A stretch of DNA of 64,000 nt from Lumbricus terrestris (lineage: Eukaryota > Annelida > Clitellata > Crassiclitellata > Lumbricidae), in assembly GCA_949752735.1 (NCBI GenBank), contig OX457039.1, forward strand, positions 24,904,330 to 24,968,329, written 5' to 3'. A model generated the notes under the pieces. The model worked only from the letters and a program-made list of their open reading frames with translations, was not told where the DNA came from and ran no database searches. Of the stretch, positions 11,464-23,554 are shown one piece after another. Numbering within the stretch: position 1 is the first letter of the stretch; each line of letters begins with the position of its first letter. A program made the position numbers and the translations under genes.

Positions 11464-11505
11464 AGAGAAAGAGAAAGAGAAAGAGAAAGAGAGAAAGAGT
11501 GAAGC

Positions 11506-11544
<39 letters not shown>

Positions 11545-11625
11545 TGAAGAGACAGACAGGCAGATAAAGAGACAGAAAGAGAGACAGAGAGACATAGACA
11601 GACGGACAGACAAACAGACAGACAG
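11386..11625. repeat. (GA)n followed by (CAGA)n microsatellites
   Basis: Pure GA (11388-11455) grades into GAAAGA units and then CAGA units (11508-11543) and mixed GACA. Arg-Glu and Ser-Leu frames are artefacts. Confidence 0.96.
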
Positions 11626-11639
11626 AGGCCACTACTAGT

Positions 11640-11880
11640 GGTAGTACTGCTACTGCTAGGATCAGTACTACTGCGCCTTTGTACTGCTAATACAATATAA
11701 CAATAACAACGACTACTGTACAGTAGTAGTAGTATTAGTCGTCATCGTAGTGGTAATAATAATAGTAGGCTACTACTATTACTATTCTTACGACGACTAC
11801 TATACTACGACTTCAACTACCACTATTACAACTACCACCACTACTACTTCTACTGCAACAACTACTACTACTGCTACTAC
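11640..11880. repeat. Degenerate (ACT)n-rich low-complexity region
   Basis: TACTACTG, GTAGTAGT and ACTACTACT runs on both strands form an imperfect trinucleotide mixture capable of fold-back. Confidence 0.75.
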
Positions 11881-12480
11881 TAATCGTAATCGTAATCGTA
11901 ATCTCGAAACTTCTACAGCGCCCACAAAAGCCAAGTCGCGGGAACCAGCTTATTCACAGGCGCTCAATCAAAACAAAATCGATAGGCAGCGGGTCAAGTC
12001 CGGAGAGTCAGGCAGGCAGATAGATGGACGGCTAAGGTGGGTGATGTTTAGAGTTGAAGTGGCGGGGGATGTAAGGAGAAGAAGAATCAGGATAGGATTT
12101 TTGAAAGAGCAATGTTTTCAGTTTTGAGTGAAAGACCTGTGGGGAGATAGCGAGAGGTGGAGTTTTGGTGAGTTCGTATGATGGGTCGGAAGTTTGCCGA
12201 AGTGCTGGCGGAAGATTGTTCCAGAGAGGTGGAACGGCAATGGCTATGGAGCGGTTTGCGAATTTCAGTGATGAAGTGATGGGAGGGCGAAGCAGTGTAA
12301 TGGAGGATGAGGAGCGTGTTGAACGAGGTGGCTGGATGGTGAACAACTGACGAAGGTAGAACGGCTGGGATGATTGAAGTGTATTGTAAGTGAGTGAGAG
12401 GACTTTGTATTCGATGCGTTCAGGTATTTTGAGCCAGTGAAGTGATTTCAGGACAGGAGTGATGTGGTGACGTTTGGGGG
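11881..12480 (-). pseudogene. L2-like LINE 3' end with (ATTACG)n tail
   Basis: Reading the minus strand from 12480: a block equivalent to LKSLHWLKIPERIEYKVLSL, then SITLLRPPITSSLKFANRSI, PPLWNNLPPALRQ and FHSKLKTLLFQKSYPDSS. The 3' UTR follows with TGAATAAGCTGGT and TTGGCTTTTGTGGGCGCT, then the tail repeats ATTACG (11881-11898). The same coding end plus tail occurs at 28547-29115, and tails alone at 20180-20415 and 25835-27145. 5'-truncated. Confidence 0.8.
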
Positions 12481-12509
12481 TACTACTACTACTCCTACTA
12501 CTACTACTT

Positions 12510-12552
<43 letters not shown>

Positions 12553-12572
12553 CACCACCGCTACTACTACTG
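12481..12572. repeat. (CTA)n/(CAC)n microsatellite
   Basis: TACTACTAC repeats followed by CCACCACCA and CTACTACTA. Confidence 0.93.
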
Positions 12573-12693
12573 ATATAGATGAAAATATGTTTTGTACTGA
12601 TCGAAAGACTCTAGGACCAATGACTTAATTGAATGCAGCCCGTGGAATGGGTAGAGCTCGGTATGAAAACGGTCAATGTTCCTTCATGTACGT

Positions 12694-14423
12694 CAGTGAT
12701 TTTCAACCGGGGTTCCGCGGAACCCAAGGGTTCCGCGGGCGTCGGCCAGGGGTTCCGCGGCAGTTTGGTAGAAATTTTAAAAGACACCGGCTGAAATCCC
12801 AAAAGTGTAGCAATGAGTGGATACTTTCCCAGCCTTCAGTCATTCTTGCTTAAAATAAATTATTACGTCAATGTAGCCTATACACTGTTGTTTTCTACAG
12901 GTCAATTATGTGGTTCATTACTTGTTTTTCGGAAGACACGTGTAGCCTATGCATCAAATGGGAATCTGTATACGCCTGTAAGCTTATAGATTGCTACTTT
13001 TCCAACTGTCCAATCGGTGTTTCCAGTGGCGACATACGGGTGTGAGGCATGGACCTTAAAGAAAGAGGAGGAAAGACGCATACAAGCATTCGAGAACAAA
13101 TGTCTTAGAAAAATATTAAGAGTCCCATGGACAAAAAAATTGACCAACGAACAGGTGTACTTCATAGCAGGAACAAAGCAAGAACTGTTGACCCACGTAA
13201 AAACAAGAAAGTTACGATACTTCGGACACGTGATGAGACAGAAAAAGGAAAGCATAGAAAACAACCTGATGACGGGACTGATGGAGGGAGAAAGGGGAAG
13301 AGGAAGACCAAGAATGGCATGGATAGACAACATCTTGAAATGGACTGGACTTTCGGGGAGGAGGTTAATGAACATGGCAGGAGATAGACAACTGTGGAAA
13401 ATGCTCATCCATTCGTGCAGCCAACCGTCGCAGAGCGACGATGGCGGAATGACATGACATGACAATCGGACAAACAAAGCACATTTTATCATTGCATGGT
13501 TTTAAAATATTTGGACACTCAAGATCTGTTCTGGACCAAAATAATCTGCTGATCATTGATTTTTTTTATCTATTCTTCTTTTGGCCAGTTCATTTTGAAG
13601 ATACAGTGGATACATTGCTCATCCAGAGGTTGCGGATATTCAAATTTTTCAAATGCAAAGGCAGAGCGTCAAGCATACATGTAACTATCTGTAGAAACGT
13701 TAACCGACAGACCTAGGTCCTACAGCCTATGCTCGCCATTTATTTCTCGGAAAGTCTAAGATGTCTGAAATAAGAATTAGATGTGTGATTATTGAGACAG
13801 TAGCACTTTTCAGATGCAGGAACAACTAACAAACGAAGATGAAGCTCCTCAAATAAGCTGAAGCCCCTCGGCCCCACTCGTGTCACACACCACGCTCATG
13901 ACGGTTGAGCCGCCCCCAAACGATTTCTTTATGTTGAAGATGAATCATTATGCGTCTGTCTACGTGTCTCTCTACGATGTGTGCAAAACTTAAGCGATGC
14001 ACAAATTTCGCAGTAAACTTGAAAAAGGATACTTTAACACAACTTAAACTAATCCATAATATAGAGCGAATTTTTTATTTTTCAATATTCTATTCGTCTG
14101 TCAGATGGATGGATAGTTGTTGGCGAACTATCTAGAGCAGATATGCAGTAGGCCTAACTGTTGTTCCCTGATGGTGTTTTGTGCACTGGACCTACACTAA
14201 CTTCTAGAATTCTAAAGCAAGAATAATTGTTATGTGATACTATAGACCGCACCAGAAGTGAAAGTAACGTGTATATATACATCTAAATTTTACATAATTT
14301 TACAGATTACAACTGAAGGCTATGTATATTTTGAAATACTGAACGGGTGAAACGCGCAGGGTTCCGCGAGCAAATAGTGCTTTGAGAAAGGTTCCGCCAC
14401 TAGAAAAAGGTTGAAAACCACTG
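12694..14423. mobile_element. hAT-like element, 1.73 kb, with 8-bp duplication
   Basis: Left end CAGTGATTTTCAACC (12694-12708) and right end GGTTGAAAACCACTG (14409-14423) are inverted. The flanks ATGTACGT (12686-12693 and 14424-14431) are identical. GGTTCCGCGG-type motifs sit next to both ends (12711-12760 and 14359-14398), as expected for subterminal transposase-binding repeats. No hAT transposase is readable inside, so this is a non-autonomous or decayed copy. A LINE fragment of another class lies inside it. Confidence 0.88.
13010..13460 (+). pseudogene. LINE RT C-terminal fragment nested in the hAT-like element
   Basis: An open frame of about 145 residues begins VATYGCEAWTLKKEEERRIQ, continues FENKCLRKILRVPW, LRYFGHVMRQ, GRGRPRMAWIDNI and ends near RQLWKMLIHSCSQPSQ. 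This arrangement (YGCEAW...CLRKILR...GHVMR...GRGRPR...W) is the C-terminal domain of RTE/Jockey-like endonuclease-reverse transcriptases. The catalytic RT core is missing. A related minus-strand piece is at 48747-48876. Confidence 0.8.
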
Positions 14424-14431
14424 ATGTACGT

Positions 14432-15354
14432 AGTGGTCACAGTGATAAAGGACTACTTTCATTTCATAATTTCAGCCAGATCTAGAGAAAGTCGCCAGGG
14501 TACGGGCTAGCAAGAATTGCATGTTCTGTCACGGACCGACCAGGCAATGGCAGGCATCAGCAAAAGACCTCGGATTAACCATGGCTGTGTTGAAGCTCGT
14601 ATGCAGAACTTACTGTGTAGTTAAGGCATAAGACAGACGTAAGATTGAAGATGACGGCAATGTCACCAATGCTATACCAGCAAAAGCGTCGCAATATCCA
14701 GCAGGTCTAGTCTCCTTTCTTACCTCCTTATAGGTCCACATGGACCGCGGAGTATTGTGGAACGCAGCCTTCAGAACTAAATTCACGAAGTCTCATGAGA
14801 TAATGAGAAAACTCGATCGGGCGACTGAAGCCTGAAAATTCGAAAGCAACGTTAAGATGTTCAGCGCAGAGAGCGGACAATAATTAGTCGCACTATATTA
14901 TATACCGGTATAAGTGCCTTAGATCCTCGTCTGAATTGTTTGCTGAATAGATCATCAAATGAGGTAAAAGTTGGAACCGTCGTCGTCGTCGTCGACAAAG
15001 AAAGACATCATCAAACGAGGATTAATTTGCGTAACGATAACATTGATCTGATATTGTCTTCAGGAGACGGCATATTAACCACGCACACGTACACTTGCAG
15101 AAACCTCACATATACAATGATACAAAGACAATGAAGACGACGACGACAACGACGAAATTGCTGCTGCATGCAGATGATGAGGATGGAGGACACTGCCACT
15201 CCCCACCCACCCTACCCCTTCCACCGTCCTCCCCTTCCACTCACCCCCTCCGATGCACGGCTTTCGATCAGCGAAAATCGCTTCAATTAGACGAATCGTG
15301 ACAGAACATCAACGACAATATAACACAAAGAGACATGCATCTACATTCTACATT
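14432..15354. other. No gene seen
   Basis: Mixed sequence with a short (CGT)n run near 14980 and an ACG run near 15136. No supportable feature. Confidence 0.4.
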
Positions 15355-15400
15355 CTATATATATATATGTATATATATATATGTATATATATATATGTTA
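15355..15400. repeat. (TA)n microsatellite
   Basis: Three TATATATATA blocks separated by TG. Confidence 0.9.
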
Positions 15401-15997
15401 CATCGCGAAATATAAGATATATATACAATCACACTTCATTGCATAACCTATAATAACTATGTCCAAACGAAGTGGTATTGATTCGTACAAAGTTCTTCTG
15501 TCCATGTACACCGTACCATTGAACATTATAAAAGGATTCGACCTAGGCCTATAGGCAGATTCCTGCCGTACCAGAAACGCGAATCGGGGTTTGCCATATT
15601 GTTTTAAGGGCCCGTTACTACACTGCATACAAGTGCATAGGCCTGTGCATGGGGTGGGGTCCGGAATTTCTGTCGCCGGTTCTGCGCATGCCGAGGTCTT
15701 CTGCTGGATGCGTCTATATAGCAGCTAAAATGCTTCGACTAGGCGTGTGCAATCTCTCATGTCGCATTCACGACGGTATACGGACGCGTAGAAGGGGTGA
15801 AGAGTGACGATCGAGTGGTTTAAAAGCCAGTCTGATCTATTATAGCTGCTGTCATATCGGAAATGACCCTAGAAGTTCAAGGACAGGCTATCTAAAGCGC
15901 TTTCTTAACACAGCGAGAAAAATTCTGTTTAAAATGTCTAGGGCCTATATAGTTTGAGTTGCAGATGTCGTTTGCACATTAATTTTGTGCCCAGGTC

Positions 15998-16253
15998 ATG
16001 GGCGCCCGTACATGGGGCAAAAGGGGCACTTGCCCCCTGGAAAATCGACACTTATTTTTTGCCTATTACATTTAGGATTTTAAAATTCGCATTAGAGAAT
16101 TAATGATACTAATGATGCGCAAGGTAACACTAGGAAATCTGCGTTTAGAAGATTATAAAAATAAACATACTTTTGATTTTCTGCTTTGCATTAAAACTGT
16201 AACCATGACCAATTGACCATTGGGTTTTACTTCTCCCGCTGGGGCCCATGCCA
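15998..16253. mobile_element. Probable MITE with CATGGGCGCCC ends
   Basis: Begins CATGGGCGCCCGTACATGG and ends GCTGGGGCCCATG. Just inside is GGGGCACTTGCCCCCTGGAAAA, which matches in inverse the right interior of 58904-59200. No clean target duplication is seen, so the boundaries are approximate. Confidence 0.45.
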
Positions 16254-16639
16254 ATAGTATTGATTATCCTACTTGATTGAAATCTCGCTGCAATTCAACC
16301 TTTCACAATTATTGAACAAATTATCAATAAATTGCACCAAAGTAAAAATTTGAGATCTGCTTATTCGCCGGCGTCATGTATAGGCCTGTATGTATATTAT
16401 GAGATAAAGTCTGCAATAGCCAGAGGCTGCTTTTGTCCATTTTGCTGCCAGTACTGCAGAATCAACGGAGGTCAAGACGTAGCCTAGACAAACTGTTGTA
16501 AGAGACTTTATTTTATCGCTTCTCGGGATTTTCACCCAAACCTGACGTCTCTGCTGTTCAAAAGGATTCATACCATTAGGCAATACTCATCTGATCCTCG
16601 GATCCTCCTCCTTCCAATCTTAAACAACACCCATCTTAG

Positions 16640-17690
16640 CAGCTATATACTCTAGTTTTCCATTCAGATTCTTCCTTACCTTGAATCATCAGGCCTTCTC
16701 CCTTCTCGACAATCTGGTTTTCGGTCTTTCCATTCAACTGAAACAGTCCTGCTCTCCAATTTAGATGACATCTATGCAGCCATTGATAAGGCTCAGGTTT
16801 CCCTTCTTACACCCTTCGATGTGTCAGCTGCTTTCGACATGGTTGATCACAAAATTTTGCTCCAGCGCCCTGAATCCTTCTATATGGTATTAAAGGTGTC
16901 CCTCTCCTATGGCTTCAATCTTACTTATCTGTTTGCACCCAAATGGTACGTTATAGCTGGTAATTCCAGATCTAACTGGGTGCCGGTATTTTTAGGAGTT
17001 CCACAGGGATCAGTCCTTGGACCCCTACTTTTCATTCTGTACACGGCCGATGTTACTTCTCTGTTTCCAAGTCGTTCTGCTACTGGTCACCTCTTTGCTG
17101 ATGATGTTCAGGCCTATGTTCATGGTTCTCCGTCTATATACTCAACTCATTTTAGTATGTCATTCACCTCCGTCGTCTCAGGGCCATTCGCAGATCTGTC
17201 TCCCTTTCAACATGACATCCACAGTGTCTGCTCTAGAATTGATTACTGTAATTCCATTCTTATTGGTCTTCCAGAAGTTCGTATATCTCCCATTCAATCT
17301 GTCGATCCTTAATGCTGCTGCTCGATTGATTGCTCGCCTTCCTAAGTACTCTCATAATTATATTATTGTTCACGATCAACCAACTACACTGGCTTCCTCT
17401 CTCTGCCCGCATACAATATAAAGTCCTTTCTCCGGTACTCAAATCCAAACTGGGTCTTGCACCGAATTATCTCAGTGATCTCATTCATTCTCCTCTTTCT
17501 GCATCTTCTCATCGACCTCTTCGTTCTCTGGACAGGGCTGACTTGTTTGTTCCACGGGTTAGGACCACTATTGCTCAAACTCGATCCTTTACCATCACTG
17601 GGCTCTCCTTATGAAACTCTCTTCCCTCCACTCATTCCCACTGTGCGTGGGACTCTGCTTTCAGGATCACTATCTACATCTCTCTCTCTT
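16640..17690 (+). pseudogene. Frameshifted LINE with RT domain (CR1/L2-type)
   Basis: Across frames one reads LPYLESSGLLPSRQSGFRS, DVSAAFDMVDHKILL (first catalytic Asp), VPVFLGVPQGSVLGPLLFIL, then HLFADDVQAYVHG (FADD catalytic motif), SRIDYCNSILIGLP, LNAAARLIARLPK, QLHWLPLSARIQYKVLSPVL, LGLAPNYLSDLIHSPLSASS and RSFTITGLSLWNSLP. Frame changes (near 17270, 17370 and 17610) and internal deletions break the chain. The copy runs straight into a TC microsatellite. Confidence 0.85.
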
Positions 17691-17704
17691 TCTCTCTTTC
17701 TCTC

Positions 17705-17754
<50 letters not shown>

Positions 17755-17868
17755 TTTCTCTCTCTCACTCTCTCTTTCTCTCTCTCACACTCTCTTTTTC
17801 TCTCTCTCTCACTCTCTCACTCTCTCTTTCTCTCTCTCACTCTCTTTCTCTCTCACTCTCTCTCTCTC

Positions 17869-17910
<42 letters not shown>

Positions 17911-17945
17911 TCTCACTCTATCTATTATCTATCTATCTATCTCTC
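17680..17945. repeat. (TC)n-rich microsatellite
   Basis: TCTC repeats with TTTC and ACTC interruptions, ending in TCTATCTA. Ser-Leu frames here are artefacts. Confidence 0.96.
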
Positions 17946-18861
17946 TTCTCAATACCTATTTTTTCTCTAGGGGTTATCGCACTGGGAGTGCTGCTGAATG
18001 GATTCGGCTGTGAGCGGCGCTATATATATATATATAGATCACTAATTACATTACAATACCGTACTCTGCCCTTTTATAGAAACCGGACCCAGTCTTTCTT
18101 TTGACTATATACCCTTTGAACAGCACTCTGACTCAATGCAGCGCTTGTGAATGAGCTTATGCCTGTAACTGACTTTTAAGTGTTGCCTTAGAAATTTAGA
18201 AATTACGATTATAATATAGACCTAAAGGTAACTAAAGGGATCGCCTGCCCCTGAAAAACTTAAACCTATATTTTTCATTCATTTGATCGCTCGTTCGTTC
18301 TGTTGACTTATTGCGTCCCTATATACCGAAGCCTGCTTTCTAATTACTACTTATTGACCTGGCATTTCCATCGGTTTCCGTAGGGCAGTGGGCTAAAACA
18401 CGGCCCCCGTCCAGGGCTTCACTTAGCGAATTTTTAAAACTCTACAACCCCATCTTTTTTTTACCATCTTCCATGGTAAGTTATCCCAAATTTGACGACT
18501 ATAGACATCTTAAGCAATTTTTAACTGCACAAGAGATGCATTTACAGCTGCACAAATTCATTATTTTAGAGCTGCTCTTTAGGCTATATGTAGAGCTACA
18601 CACTAAAGGCCCTGTCGCCGAGTGTTTTTCTATCAGGACGACTTTGTGCATGGTTACAAGTCTTTAGCGCATTCATTTCTGTTTACAGATGTTATATAAT
18701 TGCTTGACTTCATTGTAGGTTTTGTCCTAATTGGTGAAGCAAAAGCGTTGCTTAATTAAGAAGGAAGGGCGACAATAATTAGCAGCGGGATGGATCGACC
18801 TCATCACTGATCAGTCGATTTATCTCTCGCCAGATCAACCGATGCCAATCGAAGCCACGCG
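17946..18861. other. LINE tail piece, then no gene seen
   Basis: GGGGTTATCGCACTGGGAGTGCTGCTGAA (17967-17995) and the GCGCTATATATA stretch that follows resemble the LINE 3' tail seen at 8030 and 35340. The rest has no recognised content. Confidence 0.45.
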
Positions 18862-19055
18862 TCGTCGTCGTCGTCGTCGTCATAATCTCTCATCATCATC
18901 AGATCCGATGTTCTCAGTGTACAGTGCACAGTAGACGAGCGAACGGCTGCAGCTTGGCTATAATATTATATATAGAGCATGCGTCCAGGGCGAGGTCTCA
19001 GAATGACGCATGACGACCGCAACTCACGGATGGACGGACGGACGGACGGACGGAC
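18862..19055. repeat. (CGT)n and (GGAC)n short microsatellites
   Basis: Seven CGT units around 18862-18882 and GGACGGAC units around 19028-19053. Confidence 0.85.
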
Positions 19056-19214
19056 GACTGGTGTTCATGGAGAAATGCATGGATCATGGAGCTGAGGAGT
19101 GGCAAACATATCGACTGCAGAGGACAACGAGGACGAGATAAACGGCAAATTACCTCAATTATCGTTGATGAACGACGTGGAATATCCTTCGACGTCTGGC
19201 CGGTAATCTGAGTG

Positions 19215-19470
19215 ACGAGGAGGAAGAGGACGAGAAGGAGGAGAAGGAGATGGAGGAGGATGACGAGGAGAAGAAGGAGGACGAGGAGAAAGAGGAGGAG
19301 GACGAGGAGAAAGAGGATGATCGGTAATAAACGTATGAGTCAGACGCAGGAGCAACCGGAAGAGGAGAATGAAGCAGAGGGTGGAGTTGGAGCAGGAGGA
19401 GTTGGAGGAGTTGGAGGAGGAGGAGGAGGAGGAGGAAGAGGAGGAGGAAGAAGAGGAGGAAAAAAGAGCA
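19215..19470. repeat. GGA/GAA-rich polypurine tract
   Basis: About 250 bp of GAGGAGGA-type purine sequence on the + strand. The Pro/Ser-rich minus frames are artefacts. A polypurine-polypyrimidine mirror tract of this size can form a triplex. Confidence 0.85.
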
Positions 19471-19624
19471 CAGCGCTATAGGAAAGCGACGACGCTATGA
19501 TGGCACGTGCATTGCATTTTGCACGCATTTTTGTGCCTGTGAGATGAGAGGGTTCGTGTTTCATGCGTGCTACAAAATACCAGCAGAAAAAATATATACA
19601 TATACACAGAGCCTACAGAGCCTG

Positions 19625-19659
19625 CACTGTGCGTGCGTGTGTGTGCGTGTGTGTGTGTG

Positions 19660-19691
<32 letters not shown>

Positions 19692-19769
19692 CTGCGTGTG
19701 TGATCGAATGTGTCTATTTCTTGTTGCAATCCCGCGAGCAACAGCACAACCGCCACAAACGGCTGCAGG

Positions 19770-19823
<54 letters not shown>
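19625..19823. repeat. (GT)n, then (CA)n(TA)n microsatellites
   Basis: GT repeats at 19628-19690. CA repeats at 19771-19800 continue as TA repeats to 19823. The two tracts are in opposite orientation with a roughly 80-bp spacer. Confidence 0.95.
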
Positions 19824-19824
<1 letters not shown>

Positions 19825-20179
19825 AAGAATTGTATCGTATTATACACATCGCATTATTTTCATCGCTGACCAATATTTTGAATCACAATTAGCGAGTCGC
19901 GAAATGCACGCAATACATCGTTATGGTAATTTGAACTCGGAATGAAAATATCTTGTTGGGGCTGAACAGCCTGAACCTGCTTGCTCTTCAGCCGAATTGT
20001 GGAATCTGAGGTCAATATTGCAGAGGCATTATGCTCCTGATCAGACGTAGGGCCTATAGTTAGACTATCTTTAGCTCCTTCTCGGTCATTCGGCTCAGTC
20101 TAAACCGCATTGCATCTTAGCATATTCCACTACCTCCCCGGCATGACCTCACACATAAACACTGATCCGACACAAATTA

Positions 20180-20415
20180 AGATCGTAATCGTAATCGTAA
20201 TCTCCTAATTTCTAAAGCGCCACTGGAAAGCCAAGCGCGGGGCACCGGCTTATTCACGAGCGCTGCGTTGAGTTAGGAGGGTTGTCCGTGAGAGTAGTCC
20301 GTGGTGGTCCGGGTCGAGTTACCATAGGATCAGGATCAAATGCGTTGAGTCAAAAGGGTTGTCCGTAAGAGTAGTCCATGGTGGTCCGGGTAGAGGTACC
20401 GTATGATCAGAGGTG
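20180..20415 (-). mobile_element. L2-like LINE 3' UTR and (ATTACG)n tail
   Basis: On the minus strand the order is: a tandemly duplicated ~76-bp segment containing GGACTACTC and ACGGACAACCC, then GCGCTCGTGAATAAGCCGGT, TTGGCTTTCCAGTGGCGCTT and the tail ATTACGATTACG (20180-20201). The order matches 25835-25918 plus 27084-27145. Confidence 0.7.
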
Positions 20416-20889
20416 TGGAACAGCTGATGTAAGATGTAACCCTAATCCCAAACTTAATCATCAGTCCCCTCTTCTGGGGAAAATCAAGGTTTCTGGGGGA
20501 CGGAGAACGACGTCGAGTATAATTATGCCTGTCGATAGCTGAGACGCGTAGCACCGAGAGGGGAGGGTATAGGGAGGCAATGTACGTGTCCCTCTCCAGC
20601 AGACATTTTTTAATTACCACATTACAATGGCAGCATTTTAAGCTGCCATTTTTTAAAAATTGCTCAATTATTTTATCAGTGCTAACATGAGTAGTCTAGG
20701 ACTTCAATAAATATTCTTACAATTCTAATAGTTTCTTTTCAGTTCACTAGCATTTGCAATTTATTAAAGACAGTGGCATGAAAAGTGTTGAGCTGTGAGA
20801 AACGTTAGGCTACAACATGTATCTATATTCGTTTAATGAAATTCAATCAGACAAACCGCAGAATCATTAGGTCTACAGATACATGTTAT

Positions 20890-21150
20890 ACGAAATACGA
20901 CCCGCTTCGCACGACATGCAGGTCGGCTACACAGCGGGTAGCTTAACACTAAATGGCCTAAGTGCTGGAACGCTCCTGGTACGGCCAAGCCAGGAGAGTG
21001 AGGGGCGATCTTATTTTCAACAGACCCGAGGCAAACAGCAGAATGAATTTTTGCCCTGTGCGAGGCTTGAACCCAGGCCGCGATAATGACTGCTCAGTTG
21101 ATCGACCAGCGCTCTCTCAACTGAGCAACGCCCCCCAGTGGGATACATTC
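20890..21150 (-). mobile_element. tRNA-derived SINE
   Basis: The minus strand reads a tRNA-like head: box A region GCTCAGTTGAGAGAGCGCTGG and box B GGGTTCAAGCCTCG about 45 bases later. A body of about 180 bp unrelated to tRNA follows, so it is a SINE rather than a tRNA gene. No second copy was found in the window. Confidence 0.6.
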
Positions 21151-21406
21151 GCCATAACTAAAGCCTCTCTGATGTTATAGTTATCATCACGACAGATCTA
21201 CGATTACATCTACAGTAACGAGCGTCCCAAACAGAAAAGTCACTGGAAACAAAACTCCATCGCAAGACACGCAGAGTCCAGTCAACGGATTCTAGTCTGT
21301 AGGTGATAGTTGTCTGAATTCAAAGTTCCGCGGTAATTTAATGCTGCATCAAGAGGGAAGGTCTCCAACGGGTAGCACCGCCACCACTTCGCCGTCGATT
21401 TGTATA

Positions 21407-22185
21407 CAGGGTGAGGCCGAAAAAAATATCCATTACAAAAATTTCAATTTCTCGAAATCCGCTGAATATTTTGTTACAAATATTTTCATTCTTGTTCGTA
21501 ACATATTTTTGCATATTATTTGAAAATTTTATGCCAGTATCTTTGTATTTGTGATCATGACATCTGGCAGATGTAAGAACTGTATTTTTTCAACTGAACA
21601 CGGCATTCACTAGGCTAAAATAATAGGAAATAATATTTTTGCATAAAGTAGCCTGCGCCCCTGCGGTGTGCTACATTTGCGTCATTTCCGCTTTGCAGAC
21701 GGTGTTTTGTTTACATTTTGAGTAAAATTGCAATTGTAAGCATTAATAAGCAAAACAACCGCATCTGGGCGAAGAAGAAAAAGCCGATATCCGTCCAAGC
21801 CGTCTAGCTGTTGGTCAAGATTCAAGAGACCCAAGTTCACTCCCCATATCCTGGTTTCTGCAGGTGTCAGCTATGACTCTATGAGGGTAAAGGACGCTTG
21901 CAATTCATTGCCGAGAAGGCCAAAGTCAGTGCTAAGTACTAGTGGAGAATCTTTTGCCTAAGCCTGTCGATGATTGTCTTGGGAAATCAGTTCCCTTTTC
22001 AGCAAGATGGAGCGCCCGCTCATGGCGCCAAGCTGGCCCAAGATTGGTTAACAAGTCACTGTCCGGACTTCATCGACAAGGATTCATGGTCGCCAAATTC
22101 TCCAGATATGAATCCACTCGACTATGCTGTCTCGCCGCTATAGCAAGTGCACATACAAAATTATTTGGATATGATCCTTGAAATA
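21407..22185 (+). pseudogene. Decayed mariner/IS630-type transposon
   Basis: The left end is TA followed by CAGGGTGAGGCCGAAAAAAA (21405 on). Transposase remnants are readable across frames: VSAGVSYD near 21865, AEKAKVSAKY near 21910, then FPFQQDGAPAHGAKLAQDWL (second catalytic Asp) and SWSPNSPDMNPLDYAV at 21991-22130. The catalytic FQQDGAPAH and SPDMNPLDY blocks define the DDE transposase of Tc1/mariner-IS630. Stops and frameshifts, and no right TIR before the next SINE, show it is dead and truncated. Confidence 0.85.
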
Positions 22186-22204
22186 TTTGAGAATCATGTA
22201 AAAT

Positions 22205-22455
22205 GTAAATGTAATCGGATTTTTATATAGCGGCTGTCTTATGGCCTCGACCCTGAGGGTGAGATCCTTCACCACCGCTCGCCCGTTTGAACGGACGCCA
22301 CGCCATTTAGGTCCCCGTGCACTGACCGTGCTATAGCCCGAGTTTTTAAATCTCTGAAATGGTCATTGGTCACCTTCGGGATTCGAACCGCGGCCCTCAC
22401 GCTCTCTTCCACAGACGCGCGGCCGCCAGCTCTCCTACCGATGTAGCTAACGTGG
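22205..22455 (-). mobile_element. tRNA-derived SINE (GTTAGCTACATCGG head)
   Basis: The minus strand begins GTTAGCTACATCGGTAGGAG, with box B GGTTCGAATCC about 60 bases on. The body contains CAGAGATTTAAAAACTCGGG and CGCTATATAAAAATCCGATT, ending in TTTACATTTAC. A truncated relative is at 32553-32700 and a + strand relative at 50478-50734. Confidence 0.7.
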
Positions 22456-22757
22456 AGGTCTATGGGCGCTATATAGGCCTATAGGCCTATTGTAGGTTAT
22501 ATGTTACACCTTGGAACTCTTTGATCAACTAATTGTTATTGAGGTAATAACGAATTGCTTTTTGAGGTATCACCACAGTATAAATAACAAACAGACTACA
22601 GTAGCCTATGTCGACTCCGGACCTTGCTGTCGTCAGAAGATGTGACGAGATTTGAAAGTGAGGCTGGCCCTGCCCACTGTTATCCGCCATTTTCGCAGCG
22701 AAATATACTAATAAAGTAGTAATAATATTGATATATGTTTGTTTGTTTGTATGCGCA

Positions 22758-22925
22758 CTTGTTATAGCGTCTCTCCCAGCCCTCAACCGCTATACTCAGA
22801 GGCACTCCCGACTACAGCGCGGACACTGCATCAGAGTTTCACGCCGAAGCGCTGAGCAATTGCGAGTGAAGGACTTGCCCAAGGTTCCTACACGGCGACT
22901 TGAGGTGGATTCGAACCGCGAACCT
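22758..22925 (-). mobile_element. SINE-like dispersed repeat (second family)
   Basis: CTTGTTATAGCG, ACTCAGAGGC, GACTACAGCGCGGACACTG and TCAGAGTTTCA recur in the same order at 34703-34865. On the minus strand GCGGTTCGAATCC resembles a box B. Probably tRNA-derived, but no convincing box A is seen. Confidence 0.6.
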
Positions 22926-23554
22926 TCCGATGATATGATGTCTATGTTGGTAATTTGCTGCCAAAATGTAAACTAACCACAGTGCCGGCGCTAGGGTAGC
23001 TGAGGCCTCCCCAAAGAAAAACTTGAGGGCCCCCCCCCCATACCTTGAGCTGTCATCTCAGCAAAATTTCTCATAATATAAGTGCTGAAAGACTTCAATA
23101 GGCTAAATGTCCCATCCCAATTGTTAATTTTTTTGGAATTTCCATGCTGTAATGGTAGAAATTTTAAGCTGTCATCTTTGCAAAAATAGCTCTTTTTCAA
23201 TGCTGTTAGTCGCGGTTTAGGACTTCATAGTGTCCCTCTCCAGTGTTTAAATTTATCCGATTTGCCAACTGTAATGGTAGCATTTATATAGGCTGTCACC
23301 TAAACAAAATTGATCATTATTGATGGGCAGTGGATGATACTTATGAAATATTTCTGAAATATTGGGGATACAAGGATTCCGCCCCAACCACAAATTGTGG
23401 GGCCGTGCCCCTGTCCACACCCCAAGTCTCCTCTTTGGTTGAAGGATAATGCTCTATTGGTTTGAGTAATATAATTTTTTATGCTTTGCGTTAAAACATA
23501 ATTCGGTGCGTGGTTTCAGGATTGAACAGTTATGAAAGGTATAGTTACCAACTA

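Noticed and set aside
17457..18104. Leu/Ser-rich 215-residue frame
   Set aside because: It is a LINE fragment running into a (TC)n microsatellite.
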